64,000 bases of DNA from Pseudomonas maumuensis (GCF_019139675.1 NZ_CP077077.1:4154001-4218000); one strand, 5' to 3'; shown: positions 28,698 through 38,093, counted from the first letter of the stretch. Notes: a model not told the origin generated them from the sequence alone. A program made the numbers and translations.

Positions 28698-31115
28698 TCA
28701 TTGCTGATCCGGCAGCTTGTACTCGTGCAGGGGCAGAGGCAGGATGACCATCCCTCTCTTCGTGCCAAGCGGGCCAGGTTTCTTGATCTCGACATCGATC
28801 AGCGCAAAGCGGTCTGCGGCTCCGGGCACCGGTCTATAGATCGCCTCGCCGTTTGCCGACCCTGTGACAGGCTCGATGCCTTCGGGGCCGAGGATGACCT
28901 TCCAGGTGACCTCATCCTTGTCGGGATCGATTTCGCTCAGCGGCCGCAGGCGCGCACTCACGCCCTGGACCACATCGCTTACATGGATGTTGGCCGGTTT
29001 GCTTTTCATCAGCGTGATCATGTAAACCCTGAACGTGTCCGTGTCGGGTGCCGCCGGGTCCTTCGCCACGATCTCGTCGATCACGTACGATTTGCCGGAC
29101 GCCTCCGGTGGCGGCGTATAGCCCACGCCACGGCCTGTGGTGGCGTCCAGTTCGCCTTTCGCCTCGCCTTCGAGAGACCATTGCAGGACACTGGGGTCGA
29201 CCAGCGTCGAACTGGCCACCAACTGCTCCTTGCGGCCGGCGACGCAGATCTTCACCAGCGGCGAAATCAGCAAGTTGCTCTTGGTGACCGTCGTCAGGCT
29301 GTAGCTGTAGGCTCCCGACTCGGTCGTGGCCTTGATCCGCTCGCGCCAAAGATTTCCTTGGAACTGGCTTGCCTTGGGTGCGCGATATACGCCACTTTGC
29401 GGATCGATAGTCCCCAGGGCCTTGCCGCCCTGCAACGCCTCGACCTCCCAGCGCTTGATCGGGCTGGAGCCAGCGGCCTGCATCTGCCGAGTCTGGTCGC
29501 TGCCGACGATCAGCCACTGTGGTGTGAGGGTGGGAGCATCTTGATGCACGGCAATCTGCGCAAAGCGCACGGCGTCGCACGGGCCGTAGGTCTCGCCGCC
29601 GACAATCACTTCATCGAAACCCAGCGCGAGTAGCTTGTCGAGAATGTTATCGACCTTTTCGTCGATAGCGACGATCTCGTCGAGTTTTGATACTGCACGC
29701 TTCGCGAACTTAGTGACTTCATCCCTACACTGCAGTACTGACCCGTTTGCGCGCTGTTCCGCGGTGCTTGCGTCGTTATAGTAGTGCAGGGGATAGAAGT
29801 ATTCGTACAGGGATTTACTCCAGCGATCAAAGTCCACAGGCAAGAGACTCCCTGGCTGACGCACAATCCTGACCGGCGGGCCGTCCTCGACTGTGTAGTT
29901 AGTCGTATAGTGCATCTTCAGCACCTCGCGTTTCGAAGCTTTGTGCTCTTCTTCCGATGCATCATCCACACCATACCAAGCCTTGGCGGCATTTTCCCAG
30001 GCGTTGTCCATATCGGATTCGTCGTCATCGTCAGTCTCTTTCGAAAACTCGTCAATCATCACCTCGATTTCGATCGCATCCCAGTTCAAGGTGCCCTGGG
30101 TTTCCGTCAACTCGATAGTGAAATTATCCTGTTTCGCTCTGCCGGGATCATTGTTGATAGCCAACGCGATCTGGAATGACAGATAGTTCTCAATTACTTC
30201 GCTTTTACGGGGCTCATTAGCCTCGACATTACTGAGTTTGATACGCCCCAGGCGCTGATCGTCATACTCGACCGTGGGCGTCTGACCAAATTGCTCGAGC
30301 AAACGTGGATAAAGTGCCAACAGCAAAGTGCGCCGGATACCCAGCATCAAGGTAGCGGTAGACTGCGGACGATCGATCGGGTGCAGGAATTTGAAATCGT
30401 TGCCTACCGACGGCGGCTTGCCTGTGAAACCTTCCTTCATGCTGATGAAAATCAGCAGTGAGCCGTTATCACCGGTATCACGCTGGGTACGCAACGCGAA
30501 CACATGCGGCCGCAGATGCTCTGGCGCGTCACCGGGCTTGATTTCGCCCAAGGGGAATATGCGTTGTTCAGCGGGCAGGCTCTCGAAAAGGCCTCTGAAG
30601 AGAGCGCCGGTGATGAACTGCAGCTTGGGGTCTTCGTCGATATCGACCGAAAAGTCGCTGCTCTTGCTCAAGTCCAGCGTTATCTTGCCACTGTCCTTTA
30701 TCGCACCATCCACTTCGTCGAGGTGCAAATTCAGGCTGAGCACCGGGCCATGCAACGGTGTAATGGCGTCCAGCGCGGTAACCTTGTAACCGTCAGTGAT
30801 CGATTCGAGTGTCACCTTGGTCCCGTCGATGATCACCATGTTCAACCAACCGACCGAATCATCGAGGTCTTCATCACCGAAGAGGAGCCTGGGCATGTCC
30901 AGTTGAAAGTCATGGAGGTAATACCGCAGGTATTCGTCCTCTACCACAGGAGTACTGAACGGCTCGAAATAGCTGTCACTGGTAAAGCGCCTAATATATT
31001 CCTGCTCCAGCAGGTGATTGGTTTTTGCGCCGTGCAGCGCCACCACCACGTCTTCGGGCGATGTCCGCGTCTTGATGGCCATCCACTGAAGCAGGGTGTA
31101 AAGATTGTCAGCCAT
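28698..31115 (-). CDS. Protein with TULIP-like N-terminus and Ig-like repeats
   Basis: 805 aa, no signal peptide. It starts MADNLYTLLQWMAIKTRTS. Residues about 20-450 are beta-rich, with VVVALHGAKTNHLLEQEYIRRF, which I read as the start of a possible TULIP-like region, and an acidic insert (SKETDDDDESDMD) about 355-370. From about 530 onward Ig-like repeats follow: GTIDPQSGVYRAPKAS, LQWSLEGEAKGELD with KSYVIDEIVAKDP, and a final VTWKVILGPEG repeat. The middle repeat aligns by eye with the 1236-aa neighbour (WQVEGEAG / RTYVVDRI), so the two are paralogous in this part. Middle gene of the operon, 21 nt after the 487-aa gene. Function unknown. Confidence 0.8.
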   Translation of the reverse strand: MADNLYTLLQWMAIKTRTSPEDVVVALHGAKTNHLLEQEYIRRFTSDSYFEPFSTPVVEDEYLRYYLHDFQLDMPRLLFGDEDLDDSVGWLNMVIIDGTKVTLESITDGYKVTALDAITPLHGPVLSLNLHLDEVDGAIKDSGKITLDLSKSSDFSVDIDEDPKLQFITGALFRGLFESLPAEQRIFPLGEIKPGDAPEHLRPHVFALRTQRDTGDNGSLLIFISMKEGFTGKPPSVGNDFKFLHPIDRPQSTATLMLGIRRTLLLALYPRLLEQFGQTPTVEYDDQRLGRIKLSNVEANEPRKSEVIENYLSFQIALAINNDPGRAKQDNFTIELTETQGTLNWDAIEIEVMIDEFSKETDDDDESDMDNAWENAAKAWYGVDDASEEEHKASKREVLKMHYTTNYTVEDGPPVRIVRQPGSLLPVDFDRWSKSLYEYFYPLHYYNDASTAEQRANGSVLQCRDEVTKFAKRAVSKLDEIVAIDEKVDNILDKLLALGFDEVIVGGETYGPCDAVRFAQIAVHQDAPTLTPQWLIVGSDQTRQMQAAGSSPIKRWEVEALQGGKALGTIDPQSGVYRAPKASQFQGNLWRERIKATTESGAYSYSLTTVTKSNLLISPLVKICVAGRKEQLVASSTLVDPSVLQWSLEGEAKGELDATTGRGVGYTPPPEASGKSYVIDEIVAKDPAAPDTDTFRVYMITLMKSKPANIHVSDVVQGVSARLRPLSEIDPDKDEVTWKVILGPEGIEPVTGSANGEAIYRPVPGAADRFALIDVEIKKPGPLGTKRGMVILPLPLHEYKLPDQQ

Positions 31116-31136
31116 GTTTAACTCCGGGAGTTGTCT

Positions 31137-32600
31137 TTATTGTTTGAGCGGCAGTGTCAAATCCTGCAGCATCGCGCTGCCTTTGCCATCCGGTTCTTTT
31201 TCTGAAACATTGAAGTGCAGGGTCGTCGCTAACCTGACCTTTTTACCGCTGAGATGGCTCGAGGGAAAAGAGGCCTTGAACGACTTGCTCTCTAAGTGCT
31301 CCGCCGTGACTAGCTGATCCATCACCAAAGCAGGCGTACCTTCTTCAGGATGAAGAATGACCCGCACGCGCTGCCCTTCTGCCATCAACGGCCACCCCCC
31401 CAACTCAATCTCAACATCGCTCAGAGACTTGGGTAGCTCATCGATGCCCTGCGCTTGTAGACACTGCAAGCGGGGCATATATTTCTGATCCTCGCTGCCG
31501 GGTAAGCTAATTGACAAGTCGCTGCTTTTCGAAACCACCGAAATACCCTCAGGAGAAACATGAACGAAGTATACTTTTGCATTCACACCCAATATGACAT
31601 CCAGCGTACCCGGCGCGAACGTGAACACTTGCCTCCCGTTTATTTCTTTGAACACATCCGTGCTCAGCAACGGCACATTGTCAGCATCAACAATACGCAT
31701 GGTAGTGCTACCGCCACTAATATCGGCATTTTCTGGAATCGTCACAGCCAAGCCGGCACGGGCCGAGTAGAAGGTCAGCGTAGGATGCAATTCTGGCGCT
31801 TCGTCAATCGCGCGATCATTCGACACCCTCACGGGTAGAGGTAAACTTCTGAGCCCCCGATTTGCACGCCCATAGTGCATCTGCAAACTGATATTTTTCT
31901 TGTCTACATTTGCCTTCAACCATGCCTGGCTAAGTGTGAACTGCAACTCCGACTGCCCATCAGCGTCGACGAACTGCCAGTCCGCGACACCTCCAGTTGA
32001 TTCAAACAGCACAACGATGTCGTTGAACTGGATGTCTGGATATGCGGGGGACTTCAGCGTGACGCCATTGGGGTGGTCCTGCGGATACAGTACAGCGCCT
32101 ACCCCCTCTTCGAAGCTGGGCGTCTCCAACCGCTCCGGAGCGGGGTCCGCCAAGAGCAACTGAACAGATTGAGTAATGGACTTGAGCGGCTCACTGTTTT
32201 CAGGAGTAACGGTGAAGTAAAAATCGGCGTAGAACCCTACAAGGTTCTCCGGGGCAAGCAGATCCTCTCGCATCAATGGGAAAGTCACAGGCTTGCCTAC
32301 ATCCTCAGCTTTCAGTATTTTCGCCATTTTTGGCAAACGACCGATCGGCTGGCCGGCGATGATGAACGCCTGAAAAAACACTTCCACTTCATCGTTCTCT
32401 TTCATTCCGTCATAAGGCATAACCGCCACAGTCGTGAATTGTTCGAAATCATGAACATCAAGAGTCAGTTTCAACCCAGGCTGCCGCGGGTCATTACGAT
32501 GCATCAGGTATTGCATCATCGGCACTTGAAATTCCACAGCCGGATACGGTGCTACGCGCTCAATGGGCGCTCGGGAAAATTTCGAAGCTGACTGTTCCAT
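31137..32600 (-). CDS. Beta-rich protein, first gene of the RHS-linked operon
   Basis: 487 aa, no signal peptide, no membrane segment, few cysteines. The composition and alternation suggest about four or five beta-sandwich (Ig-like) domains of ~95 residues (segments such as VEVFFQAFIIAGQPIG, DIVVLFESTGGVADWQFVD, VRVILHPEEGTPALVMDQ). I do not recognise a named family. The start MEQSASKF at 32600 follows GGGGTGTTGGA, a moderate ribosome-binding site. It begins the operon and lies divergent from RHS2 across a 192-bp control region. A structural or adaptor role beside the RHS proteins is my inference. Confidence 0.75.
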   Translation of the reverse strand: MEQSASKFSRAPIERVAPYPAVEFQVPMMQYLMHRNDPRQPGLKLTLDVHDFEQFTTVAVMPYDGMKENDEVEVFFQAFIIAGQPIGRLPKMAKILKAEDVGKPVTFPLMREDLLAPENLVGFYADFYFTVTPENSEPLKSITQSVQLLLADPAPERLETPSFEEGVGAVLYPQDHPNGVTLKSPAYPDIQFNDIVVLFESTGGVADWQFVDADGQSELQFTLSQAWLKANVDKKNISLQMHYGRANRGLRSLPLPVRVSNDRAIDEAPELHPTLTFYSARAGLAVTIPENADISGGSTTMRIVDADNVPLLSTDVFKEINGRQVFTFAPGTLDVILGVNAKVYFVHVSPEGISVVSKSSDLSISLPGSEDQKYMPRLQCLQAQGIDELPKSLSDVEIELGGWPLMAEGQRVRVILHPEEGTPALVMDQLVTAEHLESKSFKASFPSSHLSGKKVRLATTLHFNVSEKEPDGKGSAMLQDLTLPLKQ

Positions 32601-32792
32601 TCCAACACCCCTGACATTGGTCGCTCGCCATAAGCAGACTCATTTCGTTAGGGCTGTTTTACGCCAAATAGGCAGCTTGAAAAACTGACAAAAATGCTAG
32701 GTGTCGACACTTCCCGGGCCCTTTAGCCTGATGACTTGCTAGCCGGTTCAGCCGTGCCCTACCAGATTCACGTCATGTACGGGAGCACTTCA
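32601..32792. promoter_or_regulatory. Divergent control region between the operon and RHS2
   Basis: 192 bp without a gene, holding the start regions of the minus-strand operon and of RHS2. It includes a perfect 10-bp palindrome GTGTCGACAC (32701-32710) followed by CCCGGGCCC, an AT-rich TTGAAAAACTGACAAAAATG run (32678-32697), and GGGAG 7 nt before the RHS2 ATG. No promoter stands out. After inversion of the 8 kb cassette this region would lie in front of RHS1. Confidence 0.45.
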
Positions 32793-34625
32793 ATGTCCGC
32801 AGAAACCGCACTTCATTCGAAAGCTTTCAACTTCATGAGTTACCTGCAAGGCGGGGTCGATCCACGCACCGGCCAGTACACCTTCTCCATCGACTTGCGC
32901 GAAACACAGGCCAACTTCCTGCAGGGGCCGGGCCTGCCGCTGACCCTGTTCTTCAACCCGCTCAACCGTAACGACTCGGGCTATGGCCGCGGTTGGAACC
33001 TGCAACTGTCGCAGTACGACACCGATAGCAAGATCGTCAACGTGCATAGCGGTGAAAGCTTTGCCGTCACCGGCAAGGACGGCCAGTACCAACTGACCAT
33101 GTCCGAGAAGAAGATCGACAATTTCCACCTGGAGGAGGCTGGCGCCGATACCTTCCGCCTTGCCCACCGCTCGGGGCTGGTGGAAATCCTCACGCTGCAG
33201 CGCGGCACCACCCTGGCCATGCCGACCAAGGTCTACTCGGACAAAGGGCACGGCATCACGCTTGCCTACGAGGTGGTCGCCGGCGCGCCGCGGCTGACGT
33301 CGATCCGTGACGAGCGCCGGAAGATCTTCTCGTTCGAGCGCAAAGCGGCGAGCGTGCCGGGGCGGCCAGAGGTCAAGGAAATCATCTCTCTGGTGCTCAA
33401 CCCTGACGCCAGCGGCAGCAGCCGGGTCGAGTACCAGATGGAGCTGGACCAGAACCAGCGGGTGACCTCGGTGCGCCTGCCCACGGCCAACGATGCCGAG
33501 CAGAAGGTCTACCCCTACTGGCGTCTGAGTTACACGCAGATCGATGGCTACCACTGCATCGACAAGGTGCGCACGCCCCTCGGCGCCCGTGAAACCCTCA
33601 GCTACAGCGCCCCTGGCAAAGGCCATGTCATCCCTAAGAGCACGGCCACCCTGCCCCGGGTCGTGAAGCATGAGATCGACCCACGCTCCGGCCAGCCCAA
33701 GATCGTGACCAGCTATGACTACGGGCTCTCCAGTGATGCTGGCGGTGGCTACAAGATAGGCAACAACTTCCTCGGGGCCGGCCTGGACCTGAACAACCCC
33801 GACACCCGCCTGGACTATTTGTACCGCTATACCGTTGATTACCTGTATGGCTCGATCGAGACGCAGGTCAGTGGGTCGATCACCCGCACGGTCGAACGTC
33901 GCTTCAACCGTTTTCACCTGCTCGAGCTCGAACGCACACGCCAGCAGCAGCAGGAGAACGGTCGGACCGTCAGCTACACCCACGACACCACCACCACCTA
34001 CAGCATCAGCAACGGCTATTTCGAGCAACAGGCCGCTTATTGCCAGTTGCCCGAGGACACCCTCAACCGCTGGGTCAAGAGCCCGGGGAGCGAGCGCGAG
34101 GAAACCACCACCCGCCGCCGCTATCACAACGACGGCAACCTCAAGGAGGAAACCCAGGCCACCGGCGTGCGCGTGGCCTACGAGTGGTACAGCGCCGACG
34201 GTGAGGGCAGCGACTGCCCGAAAGACGCCGAGGGCTTCAACCGCCACCTCAAGAGCACCACCACCCATCCGGACCCGCAAGCCCAACATGGCAGTGCCTT
34301 GGCGACCTACCAGCATCGTCGGTACGAGCAGGGCGAGCCGCTCGACACAGCCGACAGCGAACATGTGAAAAAGTGGCACCGGGTGAAGAATGACAACCTG
34401 TATGAAGGTACGAACAACCGTGGCACGCTGCTGCAGGCCGGCGACTACCTGTATCACGACGAACCCGCCGACGGCCTGCTGCATGGCCGGGTGAAGGAAG
34501 AAACGCTCACCCTCAACGGCCTGGCCACCACCACCACCTATGCATATGGCGTCGAGACGAAGGGCACCTTCCTCGCCGAGCCGGTGCTGGTGACCACCCA
34601 GACCGTGACCGGCCACGACCACCAG
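32793..34625 (+). repeat. Inverted repeat arm B (5' part of RHS2)
   Basis: About 1833 bp, partner of the RHS1 repeat at 22957-24792 on the opposite strand. The 3-bp length difference lies in the one variable block. After codons for GHDHQ the two genes diverge to ordinary RHS-family similarity. Confidence 0.93.
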
Positions 34626-37600
34626 GACACCGGCAAGCCCGAGGACGCGCGGCGCAAGACCGTCACTTCGGAGCACTCGCAATTTACCAGTGAGCAGGTG
34701 CTGATCAAGAATCACAACGGGGTCAGCGTTCAGATCGAGCAGAATGAACTAGGCCAGGTCGTTACCGAGATCGTCGCCCCAGGCGAAGGAGCCTATGAGG
34801 CCAGACGCACGTACACATATACGCTCTGTCCGAACAACGGATCCTGGGATTTCCCTGAGGATGAGCAGGTGCAGCAATCCATGATCAATGCCCGCGGGGT
34901 AAACACTGTCACCTATACCGACGGTTTGGGCAGGCCAGTGAGGGAGGAGCGCGACCATATCGACGAACGGAGTGAGAACACACGCAAGCATATGAAGGAG
35001 ACGGTGACACTCGCCTATGATGCCCTCGGCCAGAAAACCAGGGTAACGGCAACCGACTACCACTCAATCGCACCCACCGAAGCTCAACCCTCCCCCGCGC
35101 CGGAGCCTCTGACGCTCACCACGCGATTCAGCTACGACGGCTGGGGCCAGGAATGCTGTGTACAAGGCCCCGACCAGGTCATGCGTTACACGGAAAATGA
35201 CCCTACCGGTCAGGGCAAGCATGCTGGCTACATTCGCACGCAGTGGGCACAAAGCCCTGAGGCCAGTTTCAAGATCAGTGACAAGCAGCAAACCTGGCTC
35301 AACCTGTTCGACAAACCCGACCAGGTGCATCGGCTTGACGCTCAAGGCAAGTCCATCGCGATCCAGCGCTACGAGTACGACGGGCTAGGCAATACCAAGG
35401 TTCATGTCAATGAGCGAGAACATGCCACCCATTATGATTTCGATGCCTGGAACCGCATGACCCGCACAACACTGGCAGATGGAACACGGGTCAATCGCAG
35501 CTACACCGAGCACTCCAGCACAGAGCTACCCAGCCAGGTCTACGTGGATCGGGAGGCCGACAAACTCAAGCGGGGACAGCGCCGCGTGGAGGGGCCTGTT
35601 GTCCTGGGAACCCGCAGCTATGATGGCATCGACCGTTTGGCAGCGTCACGAACTGGCGAACGCCAGGAAACACTGCTCTATTTGAAAGGGAACATGCAAC
35701 CGGACCTCAGAACAAATAATGCTCAGCAAAAAATTACCTATGATTACGACCTGCTACTTAGGGAAATGCCCACAACCAGAAGAGCTGAAGACACGTCTTC
35801 GTTTATCCTCAACAAGACCAACGGTTTGCTTGAAACTGCCGTTAATGACCTGGGTGAGCGCTTCTATGGCTACGACTGGAACAACCGCACGAATAAAGAG
35901 ACCTGGCAAAGCAAGGATGGCTCCAGCCGCTATAGCGTTGAGCAAGGTACCTCCCCACTTGGGCGCCTGAACTGGCAGCGGGTCGAGGGTGGGCCCGAGA
36001 GCCTCATGACCTACAACGCCAAGGGGCAATTGACGCATGTTGCCGGCGGCGACCTGCATACAACGCTGAATTACGACACCCTGGGACGCCTGGCAAAGAT
36101 CGAATTGGAGAACAACCAGACCCAAGAAACGCTCGTCACCCTCTTGGACTATGACGTACACGGCCAGGAAGAAAAACGTACCTTCACTCGCAAAGGGCAC
36201 CTCGAGCGCACACTGGTGCAAACTTGGTGGCCGGATGGTCTGCTCAAAAGCCGTGAGCTCAACGAGGCTGAAACTTCCTTGTTAAAGGAAGACTTTATCT
36301 ATGACGAACGCGCCCGCCTGAAAGTCCATGAGTGCAGTGGCACAGACCTGCCGCGCACACCGGAAGGTCGCGAATACACCGGCCAAACATTCGACTTCGA
36401 CGACTTCGACAACATTATTCGATGTGAAACGCGTTTTGCAGACCACTCAACGGAAACCGCCACGTTCCACTACGAGAACGCCGACCCCTGCCAGCTGACG
36501 CGGGTGATCTACTCCCCTGAAAGGAGCGGCACGCCTGCGAGCTTCACCTATGATGCCAATGGTTGCCAGAAGCTCGATGAAAAAGGCCGCGCAGTGACGC
36601 ATGATTCGCAACGACGACTTACTTCCGTGGGCAGCGTCGGACAGGGCCCTGCAGGTCGCTACGGCTATGATGCGCATGACCATCTTACGACTCGCCAGAA
36701 TGACGCAAGCGCGGAAACTACTGCCCTGTACTTCCAGGGAAATCGCTTGCGCCTGGCCATTCGCGATGCTCAGGTTCAGACCCACCTACTGTACGCTGGC
36801 GACATGCCACTAGGGCAGCAAGACACTTCTACCGACAGCCCTACGTTGATGTTCAGTTGCAACGCCAGCGGCAGTGTGATTACCGAAAGCCTGGAAGCGC
36901 ATGCCAGGTACAGTGCCTATGGCGAGCGCTTCGGCGCCTTGGCGAGCCTGCTTGGCTTCAACGGCGAATCACTCGACCCTGTCAGTGGCTGGTACTTGCT
37001 GGGCCGAGGCAACCGAGCCTACAACCCGACGCTAATGCGCTTCCTCAGCCCGGATTCGCTCAGCCCGTTCGACAGCGGTGGCATCAATTGCTATGCCTAC
37101 TGCCAGGGCAACCCGATCACTTTCAGGGATCCGACAGGACGCAGCAGGAGCCTGGGCGAAGATGGCAGTAGAAGCCTGGGCAACGACGGTACCCGGACAT
37201 TGGAAATGACGCCCCAGGAAATCTGGGAAGCAAGCATGAGGCCGAAAAACTCACCCTGGAAAGCCTTGCTGATTGGCGTGGTTTTTACGGCATTAGCGAT
37301 CATCGGTGCGGTGTTGACAGCCGGGGCCTCGCTGGCGCCCACGATTGCAGCTGCCGCCGCCGCGGGCACCACCTTAGGCTATGGGGCGGCCTTTGCCGCA
37401 TCATCATTAGCGGTGAAGCTAACCATTGCAATGGCGGTTGCTGGGGCCGCAGTGCAGACAGCTTCCTTTGGCCTGGAAACGGCAGCCAACTTCGGGATGA
37501 CCAAGCTATACAAACCGCTTGAGATTTTCGGTTATGCATCCATGGCGTTTGCGGTTGGGGATAGCGTCGTGCATGGTGCCTTGTCACGTTTCACTGGAGG

Positions 37601-37715
37601 CTCTGGCAAAATCGCAAATGAGCCGACGCCAGGCTGGGTTAATGCTCCAGCAAGCCGTAGGCCCTCCACCACGTCAGAATCGGACTTTAAGTCACCAGAC
37701 CAGATTAGAGGATGA
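32793..37715 (+). CDS. RHS-repeat protein with core and hydrophobic tip (RHS2)
   Basis: 1640 aa. ATG 32793 (MSAETALHSKAFNF) has GGGAG at 7 nt. No signal peptide and no PAAR. The N-terminal ~612 residues match RHS1, then numerous YD repeats form the RHS shell. The RHS-associated core is at about 1370-1450 (YSAYGERFG, LGFNGESLDP, YNPTLMRFLSPDSLSPF, NCYAYCQGNPITFRDPTGR), whose DPTG is the usual self-cleavage boundary. The ~190-residue variable tip starts with two SLG-D-G repeats, then two or three long Ala/Gly-rich hydrophobic helices (about 1487-1570), as in many Pseudomonas RHS tips, and ends in a polar tail. The tip may insert into membranes, but this is unproven. No immunity gene follows: a terminator and tRNAs come next. 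Confidence 0.9.
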   Translation: MSAETALHSKAFNFMSYLQGGVDPRTGQYTFSIDLRETQANFLQGPGLPLTLFFNPLNRNDSGYGRGWNLQLSQYDTDSKIVNVHSGESFAVTGKDGQYQLTMSEKKIDNFHLEEAGADTFRLAHRSGLVEILTLQRGTTLAMPTKVYSDKGHGITLAYEVVAGAPRLTSIRDERRKIFSFERKAASVPGRPEVKEIISLVLNPDASGSSRVEYQMELDQNQRVTSVRLPTANDAEQKVYPYWRLSYTQIDGYHCIDKVRTPLGARETLSYSAPGKGHVIPKSTATLPRVVKHEIDPRSGQPKIVTSYDYGLSSDAGGGYKIGNNFLGAGLDLNNPDTRLDYLYRYTVDYLYGSIETQVSGSITRTVERRFNRFHLLELERTRQQQQENGRTVSYTHDTTTTYSISNGYFEQQAAYCQLPEDTLNRWVKSPGSEREETTTRRRYHNDGNLKEETQATGVRVAYEWYSADGEGSDCPKDAEGFNRHLKSTTTHPDPQAQHGSALATYQHRRYEQGEPLDTADSEHVKKWHRVKNDNLYEGTNNRGTLLQAGDYLYHDEPADGLLHGRVKEETLTLNGLATTTTYAYGVETKGTFLAEPVLVTTQTVTGHDHQDTGKPEDARRKTVTSEHSQFTSEQVLIKNHNGVSVQIEQNELGQVVTEIVAPGEGAYEARRTYTYTLCPNNGSWDFPEDEQVQQSMINARGVNTVTYTDGLGRPVREERDHIDERSENTRKHMKETVTLAYDALGQKTRVTATDYHSIAPTEAQPSPAPEPLTLTTRFSYDGWGQECCVQGPDQVMRYTENDPTGQGKHAGYIRTQWAQSPEASFKISDKQQTWLNLFDKPDQVHRLDAQGKSIAIQRYEYDGLGNTKVHVNEREHATHYDFDAWNRMTRTTLADGTRVNRSYTEHSSTELPSQVYVDREADKLKRGQRRVEGPVVLGTRSYDGIDRLAASRTGERQETLLYLKGNMQPDLRTNNAQQKITYDYDLLLREMPTTRRAEDTSSFILNKTNGLLETAVNDLGERFYGYDWNNRTNKETWQSKDGSSRYSVEQGTSPLGRLNWQRVEGGPESLMTYNAKGQLTHVAGGDLHTTLNYDTLGRLAKIELENNQTQETLVTLLDYDVHGQEEKRTFTRKGHLERTLVQTWWPDGLLKSRELNEAETSLLKEDFIYDERARLKVHECSGTDLPRTPEGREYTGQTFDFDDFDNIIRCETRFADHSTETATFHYENADPCQLTRVIYSPERSGTPASFTYDANGCQKLDEKGRAVTHDSQRRLTSVGSVGQGPAGRYGYDAHDHLTTRQNDASAETTALYFQGNRLRLAIRDAQVQTHLLYAGDMPLGQQDTSTDSPTLMFSCNASGSVITESLEAHARYSAYGERFGALASLLGFNGESLDPVSGWYLLGRGNRAYNPTLMRFLSPDSLSPFDSGGINCYAYCQGNPITFRDPTGRSRSLGEDGSRSLGNDGTRTLEMTPQEIWEASMRPKNSPWKALLIGVVFTALAIIGAVLTAGASLAPTIAAAAAAGTTLGYGAAFAASSLAVKLTIAMAVAGAAVQTASFGLETAANFGMTKLYKPLEIFGYASMAFAVGDSVVHGALSRFTGGSGKIANEPTPGWVNAPASRRPSTTSESDFKSPDQIRG

Positions 37716-37742
37716 CCTGATCCATCGCATAAAATCCCCTCC

Positions 37743-37776
37743 AAAAAAAAACGCCACTTCAAACGAAGTGGCGTTT
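37743..37776 (-). terminator. Terminator of the tRNA operon
   Basis: ACGCCACTTC-aaac-GAAGTGGCGT stem followed, on the minus strand, by nine T. It lies 7 nt beyond the last tRNA-Gly. On the plus strand the hairpin is followed by only a short T run after RHS2, so it may also work weakly in that direction. Confidence 0.9.
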
Positions 37777-37782
37777 TCAATT

Positions 37783-37858
<76 letters not shown>

Positions 37859-37937
37859 AGGGTGAAGCTTTACCGCATTGGCGTGAAGCGCCTTGAAGAC
37901 CTTCACCGCCGGCACCGCCGAAACGATGCATTGAAAC

Positions 37938-38013
<76 letters not shown>

Positions 38014-38017
38014 AATA

Positions 38018-38093
38018 TGGCGTCCCCTAGGGGACTCGAACCCCTGTTACCGCCGTGAAAGGGCGGTGTCCTAGGCCACTAGACGAAGGGGAC
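38018..38093 (-). tRNA. tRNA-Glu (TTC)
   Basis: 76 nt. GTCCCCT/AGGGGAC acceptor stem with GCCA end, anticodon loop CTTTCAC giving TTC, GTTCGAGTC T-loop. CCA encoded. Confidence 0.97.

Larger units (their letters stand above)
24793..32792. other. 8.0 kb segment between inverted RHS repeats (candidate invertible cassette)
   Basis: The segment is bounded on both sides by the ~1.83 kb inverted repeats of the RHS genes. It holds the whole three-gene minus-strand operon and both RHS start regions. Recombination between the repeats would invert it without breaking any reading frame, because exchange falls inside homologous coding sequence. The operon would then precede RHS2 instead of RHS1. Inversion is inferred from geometry only. 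No recombinase gene is present in the segment. Confidence 0.6.

Noticed and set aside
20650..37715. Type VI secretion RHS effector cluster
   Set aside because: Neither RHS protein has a PAAR domain or DUF4150, and there are no vgrG, hcp or EagR-type adaptor genes nearby.
20043..37782. Integrative element with tRNA attachment site
   Set aside because: No integrase or transposase, and I saw no copy of the tRNA-Gly 3' end (GGGAAACGAGACTCGAAC) at the left end of the island near 20043.
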